A program made the position numbers and the translations under genes. This document shows positions 18,217 to 27,454 of a DNA stretch of 64,000 nt, piece by piece. The number at the start of each line of letters is the position of its first letter. Positions within the stretch are counted from its first letter, which is position 1. The DNA lies in assembly GCF_000495835.1 (NCBI RefSeq), contig NZ_AWGC01000006.1:248001-312000 (forward strand). Direction: 5' to 3'. The notes under the pieces are model-generated. The model was not told the origin of the DNA. It saw nothing but the letters and a program-made list of their open reading frames with translations, and did not search any database. Source of the stretch: Asticcacaulis sp. AC402. GTDB taxonomy: Bacteria > Pseudomonadota > Alphaproteobacteria > Caulobacterales > Caulobacteraceae.

Positions 18217-19437
18217 CTATTTTGCCAGATAGGATTTCAGCGACGCTTCTGCATCTGCCACAAGGATTTCATCCAGCACAACGCCGCGGGCGATCAGCAG
18301 TTTGGCGGCCATGAAGTCGCCGGGCTTATTGACACATTCGGCGGTCAGTAGGCGATTGTCGCCATCAAGATGGAAGACGCTGAAGGCACCGGTGGCCGGA
18401 TCTCCGCGGACCACGGCGCGGGTATCGGGCCGCAGCAGTCCGGCGATCTGCAGCTTGACCTCGTACTGGTCGGACCAGAACCATGGCGCCTCGACCACCG
18501 GCGGCGTGTGACCCGTGATGGCCGCCGCCGCCTGCTTGGCCTGTTCCAGCGCATTGGGAACGCTTTCCAGGCGGAATCGGCCGTCATAAAACGGCAGGGT
18601 GCGCGAGGTGACATCGCCGACGGCAAAGACATTTGGTCGTGATGTCCGCGCCTGTTCGTCGACCACCACGCCGTTGGCGCAGGCGATCCCCGCTGCCTGG
18701 GCCAGTTCGTCGGCCGGCAGGGCGCCGATACCGACCAGGAGCAGGTCGAACGCATAGGTTCGACCGTCAGCCAGATGCACCACTTTTTCATCGCCGGCAC
18801 CCAGGGACAGTTCGGTGACGAAGGCTTCTGTCATTAGCCGAACGCCCCGACCGGTGTGCGTATCGGTAAAGAAGTCCGACAGGACGCGCGATGCAACGCG
18901 GGCCAGAATGCGATGTTCGCGCTCGAAGATGGTAGCGTCACAGCCGAGATGCCGCGCGGAGGCGGCGACCTCGAGACCGATGTAGCCAGCACCGATCAGG
19001 CCAATACGATGACCCGGTTGCAGCGCGCCCTTTAGCCGCTCGGCATCTTCGATCGTGCGGAGCAAGTGGTGAGGGACGGTCTGGGTACCGGGGATATCGA
19101 ACGGACGCGCCTTGGAGCCCGTAGCCAGGATCAGATGGTCGAACGACAGGGTTTCGCCGTCGCTTAACATCACACTTCCGTCTGAAATCGTGTTAATACG
19201 TATGTTTAACCGTGTCGCAATGCTTTGATCTGAATAAAAGTTTGCATTTCGTAGGTACACATCGTCCAGACCGGAATCGCCCTTCAGCCAGGCCTTGGAT
19301 AGCGGTGGGCGCTGATACGGCAGATAGGGTTCAGCACCCACCAGGGTGATGTCGCCCCCGTAACCATACTGCCGCAGGAAACCGGCCGCGGCGCCACCGC
19401 CATGGCCGGCGCCGATAATAACGACCCCGCCGGGCAT
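18217..19437 (-). CDS. FAD-dependent ferredoxin/rubredoxin reductase family protein
   Basis: 406 residues from ATG 19437. The FAD motif VVIIGAGHGGGAAAGFLRQYG is at about 5-25, DITLVGAEPYLPYQRPPLSKAWL follows, and the NAD site is RIGLIGAGYIGLEVAASARHLG near residue 140. DVTSR and NALEQAKQAAAAI complete the FAD fold. Such reductases feed electrons from NADH to a ferredoxin for a monooxygenase or dioxygenase; no partner ferredoxin is next to it. The ATG overlaps the folD TGA (ATGA), so it is co-translated with folD. Confidence 0.9.
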   Translation of the reverse strand: MPGGVVIIGAGHGGGAAAGFLRQYGYGGDITLVGAEPYLPYQRPPLSKAWLKGDSGLDDVYLRNANFYSDQSIATRLNIRINTISDGSVMLSDGETLSFDHLILATGSKARPFDIPGTQTVPHHLLRTIEDAERLKGALQPGHRIGLIGAGYIGLEVAASARHLGCDATIFEREHRILARVASRVLSDFFTDTHTGRGVRLMTEAFVTELSLGAGDEKVVHLADGRTYAFDLLLVGIGALPADELAQAAGIACANGVVVDEQARTSRPNVFAVGDVTSRTLPFYDGRFRLESVPNALEQAKQAAAAITGHTPPVVEAPWFWSDQYEVKLQIAGLLRPDTRAVVRGDPATGAFSVFHLDGDNRLLTAECVNKPGDFMAAKLLIARGVVLDEILVADAEASLKSYLAK

Positions 19438-20354
19438 CAGACACCCTCCGGAATGGCCAGATGGTTCTGCAGACAAAACGCCTTGATGGTGTTGTTAAGC
19501 AGGCAAGCGATGGTCATCGGCCCGACCCCTTTCGGCACCGGCGTGATGGCCATGGCGTTCGCCTTGGCCGCTTCGAAATCGACGTCGCCGACCACTTTGG
19601 ATTTCGGCCCCTCGGGCGTATCGACCTGGATCCGATTGATGCCGACGTCGATAACATAGGCGCCGTCCTTGACCCAGTTGCCCTTGACGAAGTGCGCCCG
19701 GCCAACCGCCGCAACCAGGATGTCGGCGCCGCGGCACACCTCGGCCAGGTTCTGAGTGCGCGAGTGGGCGATGGTGACGGTGCAGTCCTGGGCCAGCAGC
19801 AGTTGTGCCATCGGCTTGCCGACGATGTTGGAGCGGCCGACGATGACGGCGTTCTTGCCCGACAAGCGATCGCCGAACTTTTCGGCCGTGTCCTTCAGCA
19901 GCATCAGCGAGCCCAGCGGCGTACACGGCACGATACCATCCAGGCCAACGGCCAGCCGGCCCGCATTGGTGACATGGAAGCCATCGACATCCTTGTCGGG
20001 GTTGATGGCATCGATGACCTTAAGCGACGACATCTGCGCCGGCAAAGGCAATTGGACCAGGATGCCGTTGACTATTGGATCGCGATTGAGTTCGTCGACG
20101 AGGCGTAGCAACTCGTTTTCAGATGTCGTGTCGGGCAGTCGGATGGTGCGCGATTCCATGCCAATGGCCTGAGTCTGCTCGCCCTTGTTCTTGACGTAGA
20201 TCTGCGACGCAGGGTCTTCGCCGACGATCACCACGACCAGGCAGGGCGTCTTGCCAGATATTTCCTTTAAATCAGAAACGTGCGCGGAAAGCTTTTCGCG
20301 CAAGGATTTAGCGTAGGCGGCGCCGTCGATTATGTGACCGCGGGTCGTGAGCAT
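19437..20354 (-). CDS. folD: Bifunctional methylene-THF dehydrogenase / cyclohydrolase
   Basis: 305 residues. FolD interconverts 5,10-methylene- and 10-formyl-tetrahydrofolate. Motifs include [14 protein letters not shown] with the catalytic Lys, [25 protein letters not shown], the NADP loop [11 protein letters not shown] and the C-terminal [18 protein letters not shown]. Length is normal for the family. Confidence 0.97.
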   Translation of the reverse strand: MLTTRGHIIDGAAYAKSLREKLSAHVSDLKEISGKTPCLVVVIVGEDPASQIYVKNKGEQTQAIGMESRTIRLPDTTSENELLRLVDELNRDPIVNGILVQLPLPAQMSSLKVIDAINPDKDVDGFHVTNAGRLAVGLDGIVPCTPLGSLMLLKDTAEKFGDRLSGKNAVIVGRSNIVGKPMAQLLLAQDCTVTIAHSRTQNLAEVCRGADILVAAVGRAHFVKGNWVKDGAYVIDVGINRIQVDTPEGPKSKVVGDVDFEAAKANAMAITPVPKGVGPMTIACLLNNTIKAFCLQNHLAIPEGV

Positions 20355-20398
20355 TGGGGGCCTTCCGTTCAGAAGACATTTCCATCAATATGGAAATG

Positions 20399-21214
20399 TT
20401 AGAGCGCCAATACAAGCGCGTCGATCAGAGGGCGCAGGGCCTTCGACAACGGTGCGGCGCGGGCCTCGTCATACAGGTGAGGGGTGTCCGAATTCAAGTA
20501 GCAATCCTGGACAATTTCGATTTGCAGCGCATGGATGTTTCGCGCCGGGTCGCCATAGTGCCGCGTGGTATAACCGCCCTTGAAGCGGCCATCCCGAACC
20601 TGAGTGTAACCTGTGAGGCCGTCACGCCAGGCATCGAGCACGGTCAGGAGGTGCGCACCCATGGTCGCGCCGGAATTGGTGCCGAAGTTGAGGTCGGGCA
20701 GACGGCCGTCGAACAGCGACGGGATCACAGGCCGAATGGAATGGGCGTCGATCAGCAGGACCCGTCCGTGCCGCTCTACCGCCCGGTCGAGCGCCTGGCG
20801 CAGGTGGTCGTGGTAGGGCCGGTACCAGGTCTCGCGACGACGCTCAATCTCTGCCGCGTCGGGCTCATCACCGTCCGGGTACAGCGGGTTGCGGTCGAAG
20901 TCGCTGAGGGGGCATAGTCCGGTCTCGAACTTGCCCGGATAGAGGTTGCCGCCGTTCGGATCGCGGTTCAGGTCGACGACATAGCGCGAATGGGTGGCGA
21001 ACAGGGTGGTCGCCCCCAGATCGCGGGCGAAGTCGAACAGACGATGGACGTGGAAATCGGTCTCGCCCATCGCTCGGCCAGCGGCGGTCATCGTGTTGGC
21101 GAGGTCCAGCGGAATATGCATGCCGACGTGGGGCGCCGCCACGACCAGGGGGGCGTCGCCTTCGTGATAGTCGAAGAGCGGAACTTTGTCCGGATGCGGA
21201 GCACGGGCGGGCAT
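20399..21214 (-). CDS. hutG: N-formylglutamate amidohydrolase
   Basis: 271 residues from ATG 21214. The family hydrolyses N-formylglutamate to glutamate and formate in histidine breakdown. Landmarks are VAAPHVGMHIPLDL, RYVVDLNRDPNGGNLYPGKF, and VLLIDAHSIRPVIPSLFDGRLPDLNFGTNSGAT, with GGYTTRHYGDP near the C-terminus. No other hut genes are in the window, so the gene name is by family only. It lies 32 bases after the methyltransferase gene. Confidence 0.85.
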   Translation of the reverse strand: MPARAPHPDKVPLFDYHEGDAPLVVAAPHVGMHIPLDLANTMTAAGRAMGETDFHVHRLFDFARDLGATTLFATHSRYVVDLNRDPNGGNLYPGKFETGLCPLSDFDRNPLYPDGDEPDAAEIERRRETWYRPYHDHLRQALDRAVERHGRVLLIDAHSIRPVIPSLFDGRLPDLNFGTNSGATMGAHLLTVLDAWRDGLTGYTQVRDGRFKGGYTTRHYGDPARNIHALQIEIVQDCYLNSDTPHLYDEARAAPLSKALRPLIDALVLAL

Positions 21215-21246
21215 GGTTTCATTTGAACCCTTCCGCGTCGGCCATG

Positions 21247-22002
21247 TCAAGGGCGGCCAGTTTTCAACGTCCCAACCTTGACGCTTAGTGGCCAGCGCAG
21301 GGCGTGGCGCTTCGCTGAATCGCCCCAAACCTTGGCCAGAACGGGCGTAAAAGCGTCAATCGGGTTTACGCCCGTCGCCTTTTCCATGCGTACCGTGGCT
21401 GACCAACTGCGGAAATAGCCGAGCAGCTGCGCCATGTCCCACTGTGCCGTCATGACAAAGGCCGGCGTCGCGAGGGTTTCGAACGGAAAGGCGAGGCTGG
21501 CATAGCCGGTCTCAGGATAGACCCGTTCGGGCGGCCAGTAGGGACCGACGACATCTTCATATAGCCGGCTTACCTCTGCAGCGATGGCAGGCGCGCCGTC
21601 GATTTCGAACACGCCATAGGTCCACACAGCGATGACGCCGTTGGGCTTTAAGACACGCCGAACCTCTGCATAGAAGGCATCGAGATCGAACCAGTGCAGG
21701 GCCTGGGCGACCGTGACCAGATCGGCTGAACTGTCTGCCAGGCCACTTAAGCAGGTTGCTACCCGATACGTGATGTTGTCGCGTTGCGGCGCCCGAGCGA
21801 TTTGGTCGGCACTGAGATCGGTCGCAAGGACCTTGTGGAAATGCTCACTCAGCGCCAGCGAAGCCTGGCCGTTGCCGCAACCGGCATCCCACACCAGTTC
21901 ACGCGCCGGGGCGACCTGGGCCAGCCACAGGAACAACCCCTTTGGATAGGTCGGACGCGACTGGGCGTAAGCCTCGGCGACGGTTGAGAAGTGGTCGGAC
22001 AT
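21247..22002 (-). CDS. Class I SAM-dependent methyltransferase
   Basis: 251 residues. Motif I is LVWDAGCGNGQASLAL at about 37-52, motif II ends in VLATDLSADQI, and LVTVAQALHWFDLDAFYAEVRRVLKPNGVIAVW covers motifs III-IV. The HWFD signature is common in trans-aconitate/UbiE-like small-molecule methyltransferases. Substrate unknown. Its ATG overlaps the last base of the GH16 stop (TAATG), so the two are co-translated, an odd pairing. Confidence 0.88.
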   Translation of the reverse strand: MSDHFSTVAEAYAQSRPTYPKGLFLWLAQVAPARELVWDAGCGNGQASLALSEHFHKVLATDLSADQIARAPQRDNITYRVATCLSGLADSSADLVTVAQALHWFDLDAFYAEVRRVLKPNGVIAVWTYGVFEIDGAPAIAAEVSRLYEDVVGPYWPPERVYPETGYASLAFPFETLATPAFVMTAQWDMAQLLGYFRSWSATVRMEKATGVNPIDAFTPVLAKVWGDSAKRHALRWPLSVKVGTLKTGRP

Positions 22003-22805
22003 TACTTCTGGTAAACGCGGACATAGTCGATTTCAAACTTTGTTGGGAAGACCGCGTCGTCGACACCCTGTTGGCCGCCCCAGTTGCCGCCGATGGCGGT
22101 GTTCAGGATCAGATACTCCGGCACGTCATAGGGCCAAACCTCTTTTGAAGCATTCTTTGGCCGTTCGCGGTGGTAATAGGCCTTCCCGTCCAGCAGGAAG
22201 GTGATCGAGTCTTTCGTCCATTCGGCCTGGTAGTTATGAAACGATGTGCACGGATCGGCCAGTTCGGTCTTGCCGCCCTGGGGGGCGCCTTTCGCCACGG
22301 TATCAGCCGAATGTGTCGTTCCGTGGATGGTGGTTGGCTCATGGCCGACATATTCCATGATGTCGATCTCACCGGTATTGGGCCATTGTCCTGTGCCCAG
22401 CAGCCAGATCGCCGGCCATTGTCCCCGTCCGCACGGCAATTTGGCGCGGATATCGAAATAGCCATAGGTCCACTCTGCGCGGCCGCGGGTGACCAGACGC
22501 GTCGAACTGTAGTGCTGGCCGCCCCAGTCGCTGAGCATCGACAGGTCTTCCTTGCGCGCCTCGATGATAAGGTTACCGTTCTCGATGCGGCTGTTTTCGG
22601 CGCGATGGGCGGAATAGTACTGAGCTTCGTTGTTGTACCAGCCGTCCTTGTTGCGGTCGACGTCATAGCTCCACTTGGCCGGGTCGGGCGCGGTGCCTTT
22701 GTCGAACTCGTCCGACCAGACCAGCTTATAGCCCTTGGGCGGTTCGGCACAGGCGGCTGAGGCGAAACAGGCGACGGCCAGCGTGGCGGCGAGAACGGAT
22801 TTCAT
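22002..22805 (-). CDS. Secreted GH16 endo-beta-glucanase (laminarinase-type)
   Basis: 267 residues. A signal peptide ends at ASAACA (residue 20). The catalytic GH16 motif is E146-I-D-I-M-E151 within NTGEIDIMEYVGHEPTTIHG, nucleophile and acid/base both present; FDIRAKLPCGRGQWPAIWLLG precedes it, and the protein opens with LVWSDEFDKG. Bacterial proteins of this type cut beta-1,3 or mixed-link glucans. No carbohydrate-binding module is attached. The start at 22805 gives a normal signal peptide. Confidence 0.93.
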   Translation of the reverse strand: MKSVLAATLAVACFASAACAEPPKGYKLVWSDEFDKGTAPDPAKWSYDVDRNKDGWYNNEAQYYSAHRAENSRIENGNLIIEARKEDLSMLSDWGGQHYSSTRLVTRGRAEWTYGYFDIRAKLPCGRGQWPAIWLLGTGQWPNTGEIDIMEYVGHEPTTIHGTTHSADTVAKGAPQGGKTELADPCTSFHNYQAEWTKDSITFLLDGKAYYHRERPKNASKEVWPYDVPEYLILNTAIGGNWGGQQGVDDAVFPTKFEIDYVRVYQK

Positions 22806-22867
22806 GACATATACTCCCTGACGTTTTGATGATGCTAGCAGGTCTTGCGCCTGCAAAACCTACAAAG

Positions 22868-23326
22868 TCAATCGTGCGGCTGTTGTCCATTGTAGGCCGC
22901 CGGGTGACTGGGAGATTCGCAGTTGGGGTTCCAGATTTTCCATTCGAAATGCGTAGCCCTCCGCAAGGCGTTCTCCGGATCCTGTGGATTGTTCTTGGTT
23001 ACGCGCATATTGCCGTCATCGAGGTGGGCGGCGATAAAATGCGGCTTCGAATCGATGAATTTTCCTGTGACGACAAATCGCCTGAGGCCGGTATAGGCAC
23101 GCAAACTGTTCCTGCCGTTGATATATCCACATACGGCAAAATCCCGGCCATCGTCCTTGCGTGCCACAAAGGCAGGCCCAAATTTTGCGGAAGGAGGATT
23201 GTAAAGCTGTCGCCTGGCTATACTCCGGCCCTCCATGATCATGTTTTCATCGGACGCAGGGTTGCCGCACGCCACCAGGGAACTGACTGCAAGAATGATC
23301 ACCGCCGTGGTGATTGCTTTGTGCAT
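22868..23326 (-). CDS. Putative lipoprotein, unknown function
   Basis: 152 residues starting MHKAITTAVIILAVSSLVACGNP, with a lipobox SLVAC (lipidated Cys at about 20). The mature part has the pattern SIARRQLYNPPSAKFGPAFVARKDDGRDFAVCGYINGRNSLRAYTG...RFVV, which recalls small secreted proteins containing 'P-SAxFG...VCG-VNGKNSFGGYxG'. Function unknown. It lies 62 bases upstream of the GH16 gene on the same strand. Confidence 0.65.
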   Translation of the reverse strand: MHKAITTAVIILAVSSLVACGNPASDENMIMEGRSIARRQLYNPPSAKFGPAFVARKDDGRDFAVCGYINGRNSLRAYTGLRRFVVTGKFIDSKPHFIAAHLDDGNMRVTKNNPQDPENALRRATHFEWKIWNPNCESPSHPAAYNGQQPHD

Positions 23327-23518
23327 CTACATTTTCCCTGTGCCGGGCGGAAGAATGCGGCTCGCGCCGCGCCGCGGGTATAGCGATAACCGTGCGGACA
23401 ACCTGCTCCGTAGTACCGATATTGACTGTTTCGTCGTCGTCGTTCAAGCCAAAGCCTTGCGCTGCCCGTTCCAGGCCCTAGATTGGGCCGGGCGATTCAA
23501 GGGAAGGTTTGCTGCGAC

Positions 23519-25321
23519 ATGAATTTCAACTTTCTGCTCAGTGTCTTCGTCTTCCTGCTGGCGGGCTGTATTGTCGTGCCTCTGGCGCAGAGGCTGAAGC
23601 TGGGATCGGTCCTCGGCTACCTTATCGCCGGTGTTATCCTCGCGCCGTTTATCTCCGGCATTGTCGGCGACTCGGAACGCGTGATGCATTTCGCCGAGTT
23701 CGGCGTCATCATGATGATGTTCCTGATCGGCATGGAGCTGGAACCGGCCATCCTGTGGCGGCTGCGCAAGTCGATTCTCGGCCTGGGCGGTCTGCAAGTC
23801 CTGCTGACCTCTCTGGCCCTGATGGCGGTCGGCATCGCGATCGGCTTTCCGTGGCAGCCGTCCCTGGCCGTCGGCATGGCGCTGTCCATGTCCTCGACCG
23901 CCCTGGTCATGCAGATGCTGCGTGAAAAGAACCTGACCCATTCCCTGGTCGGGGAAACCTCGTTCGCCGTCCTGCTGTTCCAGGACATGGCGGTCATTCC
24001 CATCCTGATCATCATTCCGCTGCTGGCGATGGCCGGAGTCCACGCGGATGCCTCGCACAGCCTCATCGCGCACTGGCCGGCCTGGCTGCAGCCGGTGGCC
24101 GTCATCGCTGTCGTTGCGGCCGTCATCATCGCCGGAAGGTATGGTTCGCGTTTTATCTTCCAGGTCATCGCCCGCGCCAACCTGCGCGAAGTTTTCACCG
24201 CGGCCTCCCTGGCCCTGGTCGTCGGCGTTACGCTTTTGATGGAACTCGTCGGCGTCTCGCCGACGCTCGGCGCCTTTATTGCCGGCGTCGTGCTGGCCAA
24301 TTCAGAATATCGTCGAACGATCGAGACCGATGTCGAGCCGTTCAAGGGCCTGCTGCTGGGGCTGTTCTTCATCTCGGTCGGCATGGGCATGGACTTCAAC
24401 ATCCTGGCCCAAAACCCGTTCGCCATGATCGCCGCCGTCCTGGGTTTGATGGTGCTCAAGGGCATCATCCTGTTCGTCCTGGCCGAGCGCTTCGGCGTCG
24501 GCGGCCCTCAGGGACTAGGCCTTGCCATCGGCCTGTCGCAGGGGGGAGAGTTCGCCTTCGTCTTGCTGAACCTGATCGGTGGTCAACTGCACCTTATCGA
24601 CAAGGATACCCAGCGTTTCGTCACCCTGGTCGTCGCGCTGTCGATAGCGATGACGCCGATCCTGGTGGCCCTCTACAGCAAGTTCATCCTGCCGCGCTTC
24701 CTAAGTCAGTTGCCGGAACGGGACTACGACACGATCGATGAGCATCATCCGGTGATCATCGCCGGTTTCGGCAGGTTCGGTCAGATTGTCGGCCGTTTCC
24801 TCATCGGACAGGGCGTGCCGGTCACCGTTCTGGAGAAGAATCCCGACCAGATAGAATTGCTGCGCAAGTTCGGTTCGAAGGGCTATTTCGGCGACGCAAC
24901 ACGGCTGGACCTTCTGCGTTCGGCAGGGGCAGCCGAGGCGCGGATGCTTGTGGTGGCCGTCGACGACGCCGATAGCGCGCTGGAGATCGTCAAACTTGCC
25001 AGGGCGCACTTTCCAAAGCTGAAAATCTTTGCCCGAGCCCGCAACCGCCGCCACGCCTACGAACTGGATCGGGCGGGTGCCGACTATTACCATCGCGAGA
25101 CGCTGGACTCATCGCTGTCCCTGGCGCGCGAAGCCATGGTTGCCCTGGGCCGCGACCGTGCCGAGGTCGAGCGCAAGGCGCGCCTGTTCCTGCAACACGA
25201 TATTGCTACGCTGAAGAAGTCGTTCGAATTCTTCGACAGCGAGCCGGACCTGATCAACTTCGCCAAGCTTAGCCGTGAGGAATTAGAAGGAATTCTGAGA
25301 GAAGACAAGCAGGATGGGTAA
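23519..25321 (+). CDS. CPA2 cation:proton antiporter with TrkA-N domain (KefB/KefC type)
   Basis: 600 residues from ATG 23519. About 12 membrane segments fill residues 1-390 (for example HFAEFGVIMMMFLIGMELEP and GVSPTLGAFIAGVVLANSEYR), then a cytoplasmic Rossmann domain starts HPVIIAGFGRFGQIVGRFLIGQGVPVTVLEKNPDQ and continues FGDATRLDLLRSAGAAEARMLVVAVDD. This is the arrangement of glutathione-gated K+/H+ antiporters. No KefF/KefG partner is adjacent. A glutathione reductase gene (29822) is in the window but not linked. Confidence 0.92.
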   Translation: MNFNFLLSVFVFLLAGCIVVPLAQRLKLGSVLGYLIAGVILAPFISGIVGDSERVMHFAEFGVIMMMFLIGMELEPAILWRLRKSILGLGGLQVLLTSLALMAVGIAIGFPWQPSLAVGMALSMSSTALVMQMLREKNLTHSLVGETSFAVLLFQDMAVIPILIIIPLLAMAGVHADASHSLIAHWPAWLQPVAVIAVVAAVIIAGRYGSRFIFQVIARANLREVFTAASLALVVGVTLLMELVGVSPTLGAFIAGVVLANSEYRRTIETDVEPFKGLLLGLFFISVGMGMDFNILAQNPFAMIAAVLGLMVLKGIILFVLAERFGVGGPQGLGLAIGLSQGGEFAFVLLNLIGGQLHLIDKDTQRFVTLVVALSIAMTPILVALYSKFILPRFLSQLPERDYDTIDEHHPVIIAGFGRFGQIVGRFLIGQGVPVTVLEKNPDQIELLRKFGSKGYFGDATRLDLLRSAGAAEARMLVVAVDDADSALEIVKLARAHFPKLKIFARARNRRHAYELDRAGADYYHRETLDSSLSLAREAMVALGRDRAEVERKARLFLQHDIATLKKSFEFFDSEPDLINFAKLSREELEGILREDKQDG

Positions 25322-25324
25322 GCA

Positions 25325-25540
25325 TTATCTGGCGTTACGATACTTGTTTTTCACACGTTCAGTGTCGGCGGCTGTGGCAAAGTCGTCGCTCTCTGCCGCA
25401 GCTATGCCCCGCGCTACCTTTTTCAAGAATTGCTCCTGCCACTTCTGCGAATAGCCTTTATTGAGCGTATCCGCGATCACCTCAGATGCGGCAGCCCCTG
25501 GGGCGCGGTGGGTCATTGCAACGGTCATGTTGGCGATCAT
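25325..25540 (-). CDS. Small hypothetical protein, possibly antitoxin-like
   Basis: 71 residues, mostly helical, with a charged C-terminus (FATAADTERVKNKYRNAR). The last 20 residues resemble the tail of small antitoxins that end in an 'F/YA-xxxE-V...R' helix, but no toxin gene is next to it and no ribbon-helix-helix is clear. It ends 4 bases from the antiporter stop on the opposite strand. Start choice is uncertain (25540, 25528 or 25516). Confidence 0.45.
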   Translation of the reverse strand: MIANMTVAMTHRAPGAAASEVIADTLNKGYSQKWQEQFLKKVARGIAAAESDDFATAADTERVKNKYRNAR

Positions 25541-25626
25541 ACGTTCCTGGTCGCATCATACATATGAATGGGAAGTTTTCGCAGATTCTCGCATGCTGTA
25601 TGTGACATTATTTCAGGACTGGAACT

Positions 25627-26280
25627 ATGAGAACCGAAGCCTACACACCCGATGCCATCTGTGAATCGCTTGGCGTCGGCAAATTCGATTTGCCATGGCA
25701 GAAGGGGCAGCCATGGAAGCAATTGCGTATTCTTCTGTGCCCGTCATTTGGTCCCGAAGTCTTTCTGAATCTTTGGGAAGCCGACGGCAAAGCTATGGCG
25801 AGAGTCGTTGTCGGACGCACCCAGATATGGAACCTTCCGTCGCCCGGACGTGTAACGTCGGACCATTCCGTCAATGAATTGACGGACACCACCTTTGATC
25901 AGATTGAACGCCATTTTAGATTGGCCCTTGTTGAGCCATCTCCTTCCGTCGTGACGATCGACGGGATGCGGGTGCACATTCTCCTCAAGAGTGCGATGAG
26001 TACTATTCAGATAAAGGACAATCCTGGCCGGTCGAAGCTGGGCGAATATCTGGCTGCGACGATTGAACGCCTCTACTATTCAACGAACAATCAGCGATGC
26101 CGCAATGGCCTCGCTCAAGCAGGCAGCTATGTCGAAATGAAGCTTGCATCGACGCCCGAGAAAGACCTTGAAGAGGTCAGCACGATTATGGTTGTCGGCG
26201 CACCCGATGAGCAAGCGGAAATGCTTGAGGCTATTGCGGTGGTCGCCGTCCGCGCAGAAGCGGGAGGCGACGAAGCATAA
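25627..26280 (+). CDS. Hypothetical protein, unknown family
   Basis: 217 residues, soluble, no signal peptide or membrane segment. Sequence features such as WKQLRILLCPSFGPEVFLNLWEADGKAMARVVVG suggest an alpha/beta fold; the C-terminal 25 residues are acidic and Ala/Glu-rich. Codon and base use look less GC-rich than the neighbours. It sits between the antiporter and a tRNA gene, next to another orphan small gene, a position typical of recently acquired DNA. I do not recognise it. Confidence 0.6.
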   Translation: MRTEAYTPDAICESLGVGKFDLPWQKGQPWKQLRILLCPSFGPEVFLNLWEADGKAMARVVVGRTQIWNLPSPGRVTSDHSVNELTDTTFDQIERHFRLALVEPSPSVVTIDGMRVHILLKSAMSTIQIKDNPGRSKLGEYLAATIERLYYSTNNQRCRNGLAQAGSYVEMKLASTPEKDLEEVSTIMVVGAPDEQAEMLEAIAVVAVRAEAGGDEA

Positions 26281-26433
26281 GCTAAAAGAGGGTGGACTTA
26301 ACAGGTCGGAACTGTAGACGGAGCGAAGCGACTAGCGACCAAGTGGGAGTGCAGGCTGCGCGCCGCCGAGAGGCGAAGCCTCTAAGCGCCAAGCAAGAAA
26401 ATCATTCTCAGATTTTCGCAGAAAACTTGGAAA

Positions 26434-26508
26434 TGGTGGACGCGACAGGGATTGAACCTGTGACCCTTCGCGTGTGAAGCGAATGCTCTCCCGCTGAGCT
26501 ACGCGTCC
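26434..26508 (-). tRNA. tRNA-Val (CAC)
   Basis: On the minus strand the gene begins GGACGCGTAGCTCAGCGGGA and ends with the acceptor complement CGCGTCC, discriminator A and an encoded CCA. The anticodon stem TTCGC/GCGAA encloses the loop TTCACAC, anticodon CAC, reading GUG valine codons. The T arm carries GGTTCAATCCC. 75 nt including CCA. Confidence 0.97.
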
Positions 26509-26532
26509 ATCCAATATCGGGGAAGGGCGCTT

Positions 26533-27243
26533 CTAGCGCGCGACTTCGCCGGTGGCAAGCGGGTTTAGCGAATTTGCACAGGCTTTCACCGCCGCCACCA
26601 GTTCGCTGTAGTGGTCGATGAACACCGTTGCCGACAACTCACGGATCGGCCGCTCGGAATAGCCGAACGTCACCAGGATCGACGGTACGCCGGCATTCTG
26701 GGCTGTTAGGAAATCCGTCTCGCTGTCGCCGATCATGATGACCCGGGCGATATCGCCGCCCATATCGTCGATACAGGCCAGCAGATGCCCGGCCGCCGGC
26801 TTCTTGTCCTCGACCGAGTCCGCGCCCCGATTGCTGCCGAAACGCGCTGTCAGGCCCAGCTTCTCGATCAGCAACACCGACAGCCGTGTATGTTTGTTGG
26901 TGCAGACGCAGAACCGGGCGCCGGCCGCTTCCAACTCATCCAAAGCCGCCACCAATCCCTCGAATGGCCGCGTCAGGGTGTCGATATCGACCTCGTATAG
27001 TTGCAACAACCGCGCCAGCAGTGGCGCTTCGGCCTCGGGCGCTAATGGATGTCCGGCCAGTCGAAACGCTTTGCGCACCAGTTCCATGGCGCCTCGGCCG
27101 ATCATCGGGCGGGCGTCATCGAGGTGGAACGGGGTAATGCCTTGCTCTTGCAACACCTTGTTCAGGGCCGAAATGATGTCCGGCGCGCTGTCGACCAGGG
27201 TGCCGTCCAGGTCGAAAGCCAGAATATAGCCGTCCAGGTTCAT
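26533..27243 (-). CDS. gph: Phosphoglycolate phosphatase (HAD family)
   Basis: 236 residues. HAD motif I is AFDLDGTLVDSAPDI (Asp11 nucleophile, Asp13), motif II is CVCTNKHTRL, motif III includes KKPAAGH and motif IV is VIMIGDSETDFLTAQNAGVPSILVTFGYS. This set matches Gph, which removes phosphate from 2-phosphoglycolate formed during DNA repair or oxygenase reactions. The cap domain is of the helical type. Substrate is by family. Confidence 0.9.
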   Translation of the reverse strand: MNLDGYILAFDLDGTLVDSAPDIISALNKVLQEQGITPFHLDDARPMIGRGAMELVRKAFRLAGHPLAPEAEAPLLARLLQLYEVDIDTLTRPFEGLVAALDELEAAGARFCVCTNKHTRLSVLLIEKLGLTARFGSNRGADSVEDKKPAAGHLLACIDDMGGDIARVIMIGDSETDFLTAQNAGVPSILVTFGYSERPIRELSATVFIDHYSELVAAVKACANSLNPLATGEVAR

Positions 27244-27251
27244 TTAACCCT

Positions 27252-27390
27252 ACCTCCAGGTTGCGATCGCAACCTGGCAGGGGCGACTGCCCGTCGCCGC
27301 GAATGCGGCGAGCCATGCGGCGACTGAGCTGAAAAAACCAAATACCAACTTGCACCGTAACGGTCATTCTTCTGCGCAAGTTGGTATTGG
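27252..27390 (+). repeat. ATACCAA-type element, copy 3 with rewritten hairpins
   Basis: The left hairpin is a perfect 22-bp palindrome at 27256-27277 (CCAGGTTGCGA and complement). The core GAGCCATGCGGCGACTGAGCTGAAAAAA matches copies 1 and 4. The right hairpin is AATACCAACTTG paired with CAAGTTGGTATT, whereas other copies have ATACCAAGC with GCTTGGTAT, so both sides of the stem have changed together. It lies between divergent gph and glmU. Confidence 0.7.
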
Positions 27391-27454
27391 GCTTTGTTTT
27401 GTGCTGGCTTTGGGCTAAATCGGCGGCCAGCGCAACGCAAGAAGAGACGCCCAC

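Noticed and set aside
23744-24468. 283-codon minus-strand frame inside the antiporter gene
   Set aside because: Antisense to conserved membrane segments; Met/Thr/Arg-rich artefact of high-GC wobble positions.
25325-26280. Toxin-antitoxin pair formed by the 71- and 217-residue genes
   Set aside because: They are divergent with no overlap, the larger protein has no toxin fold features, and the antitoxin resemblance is limited to about 20 residues.
26281-26433. Attachment-site duplication of the tRNA-Val 3' end
   Set aside because: No second copy of the tRNA end was found on either side of the two orphan genes, and no integrase gene.
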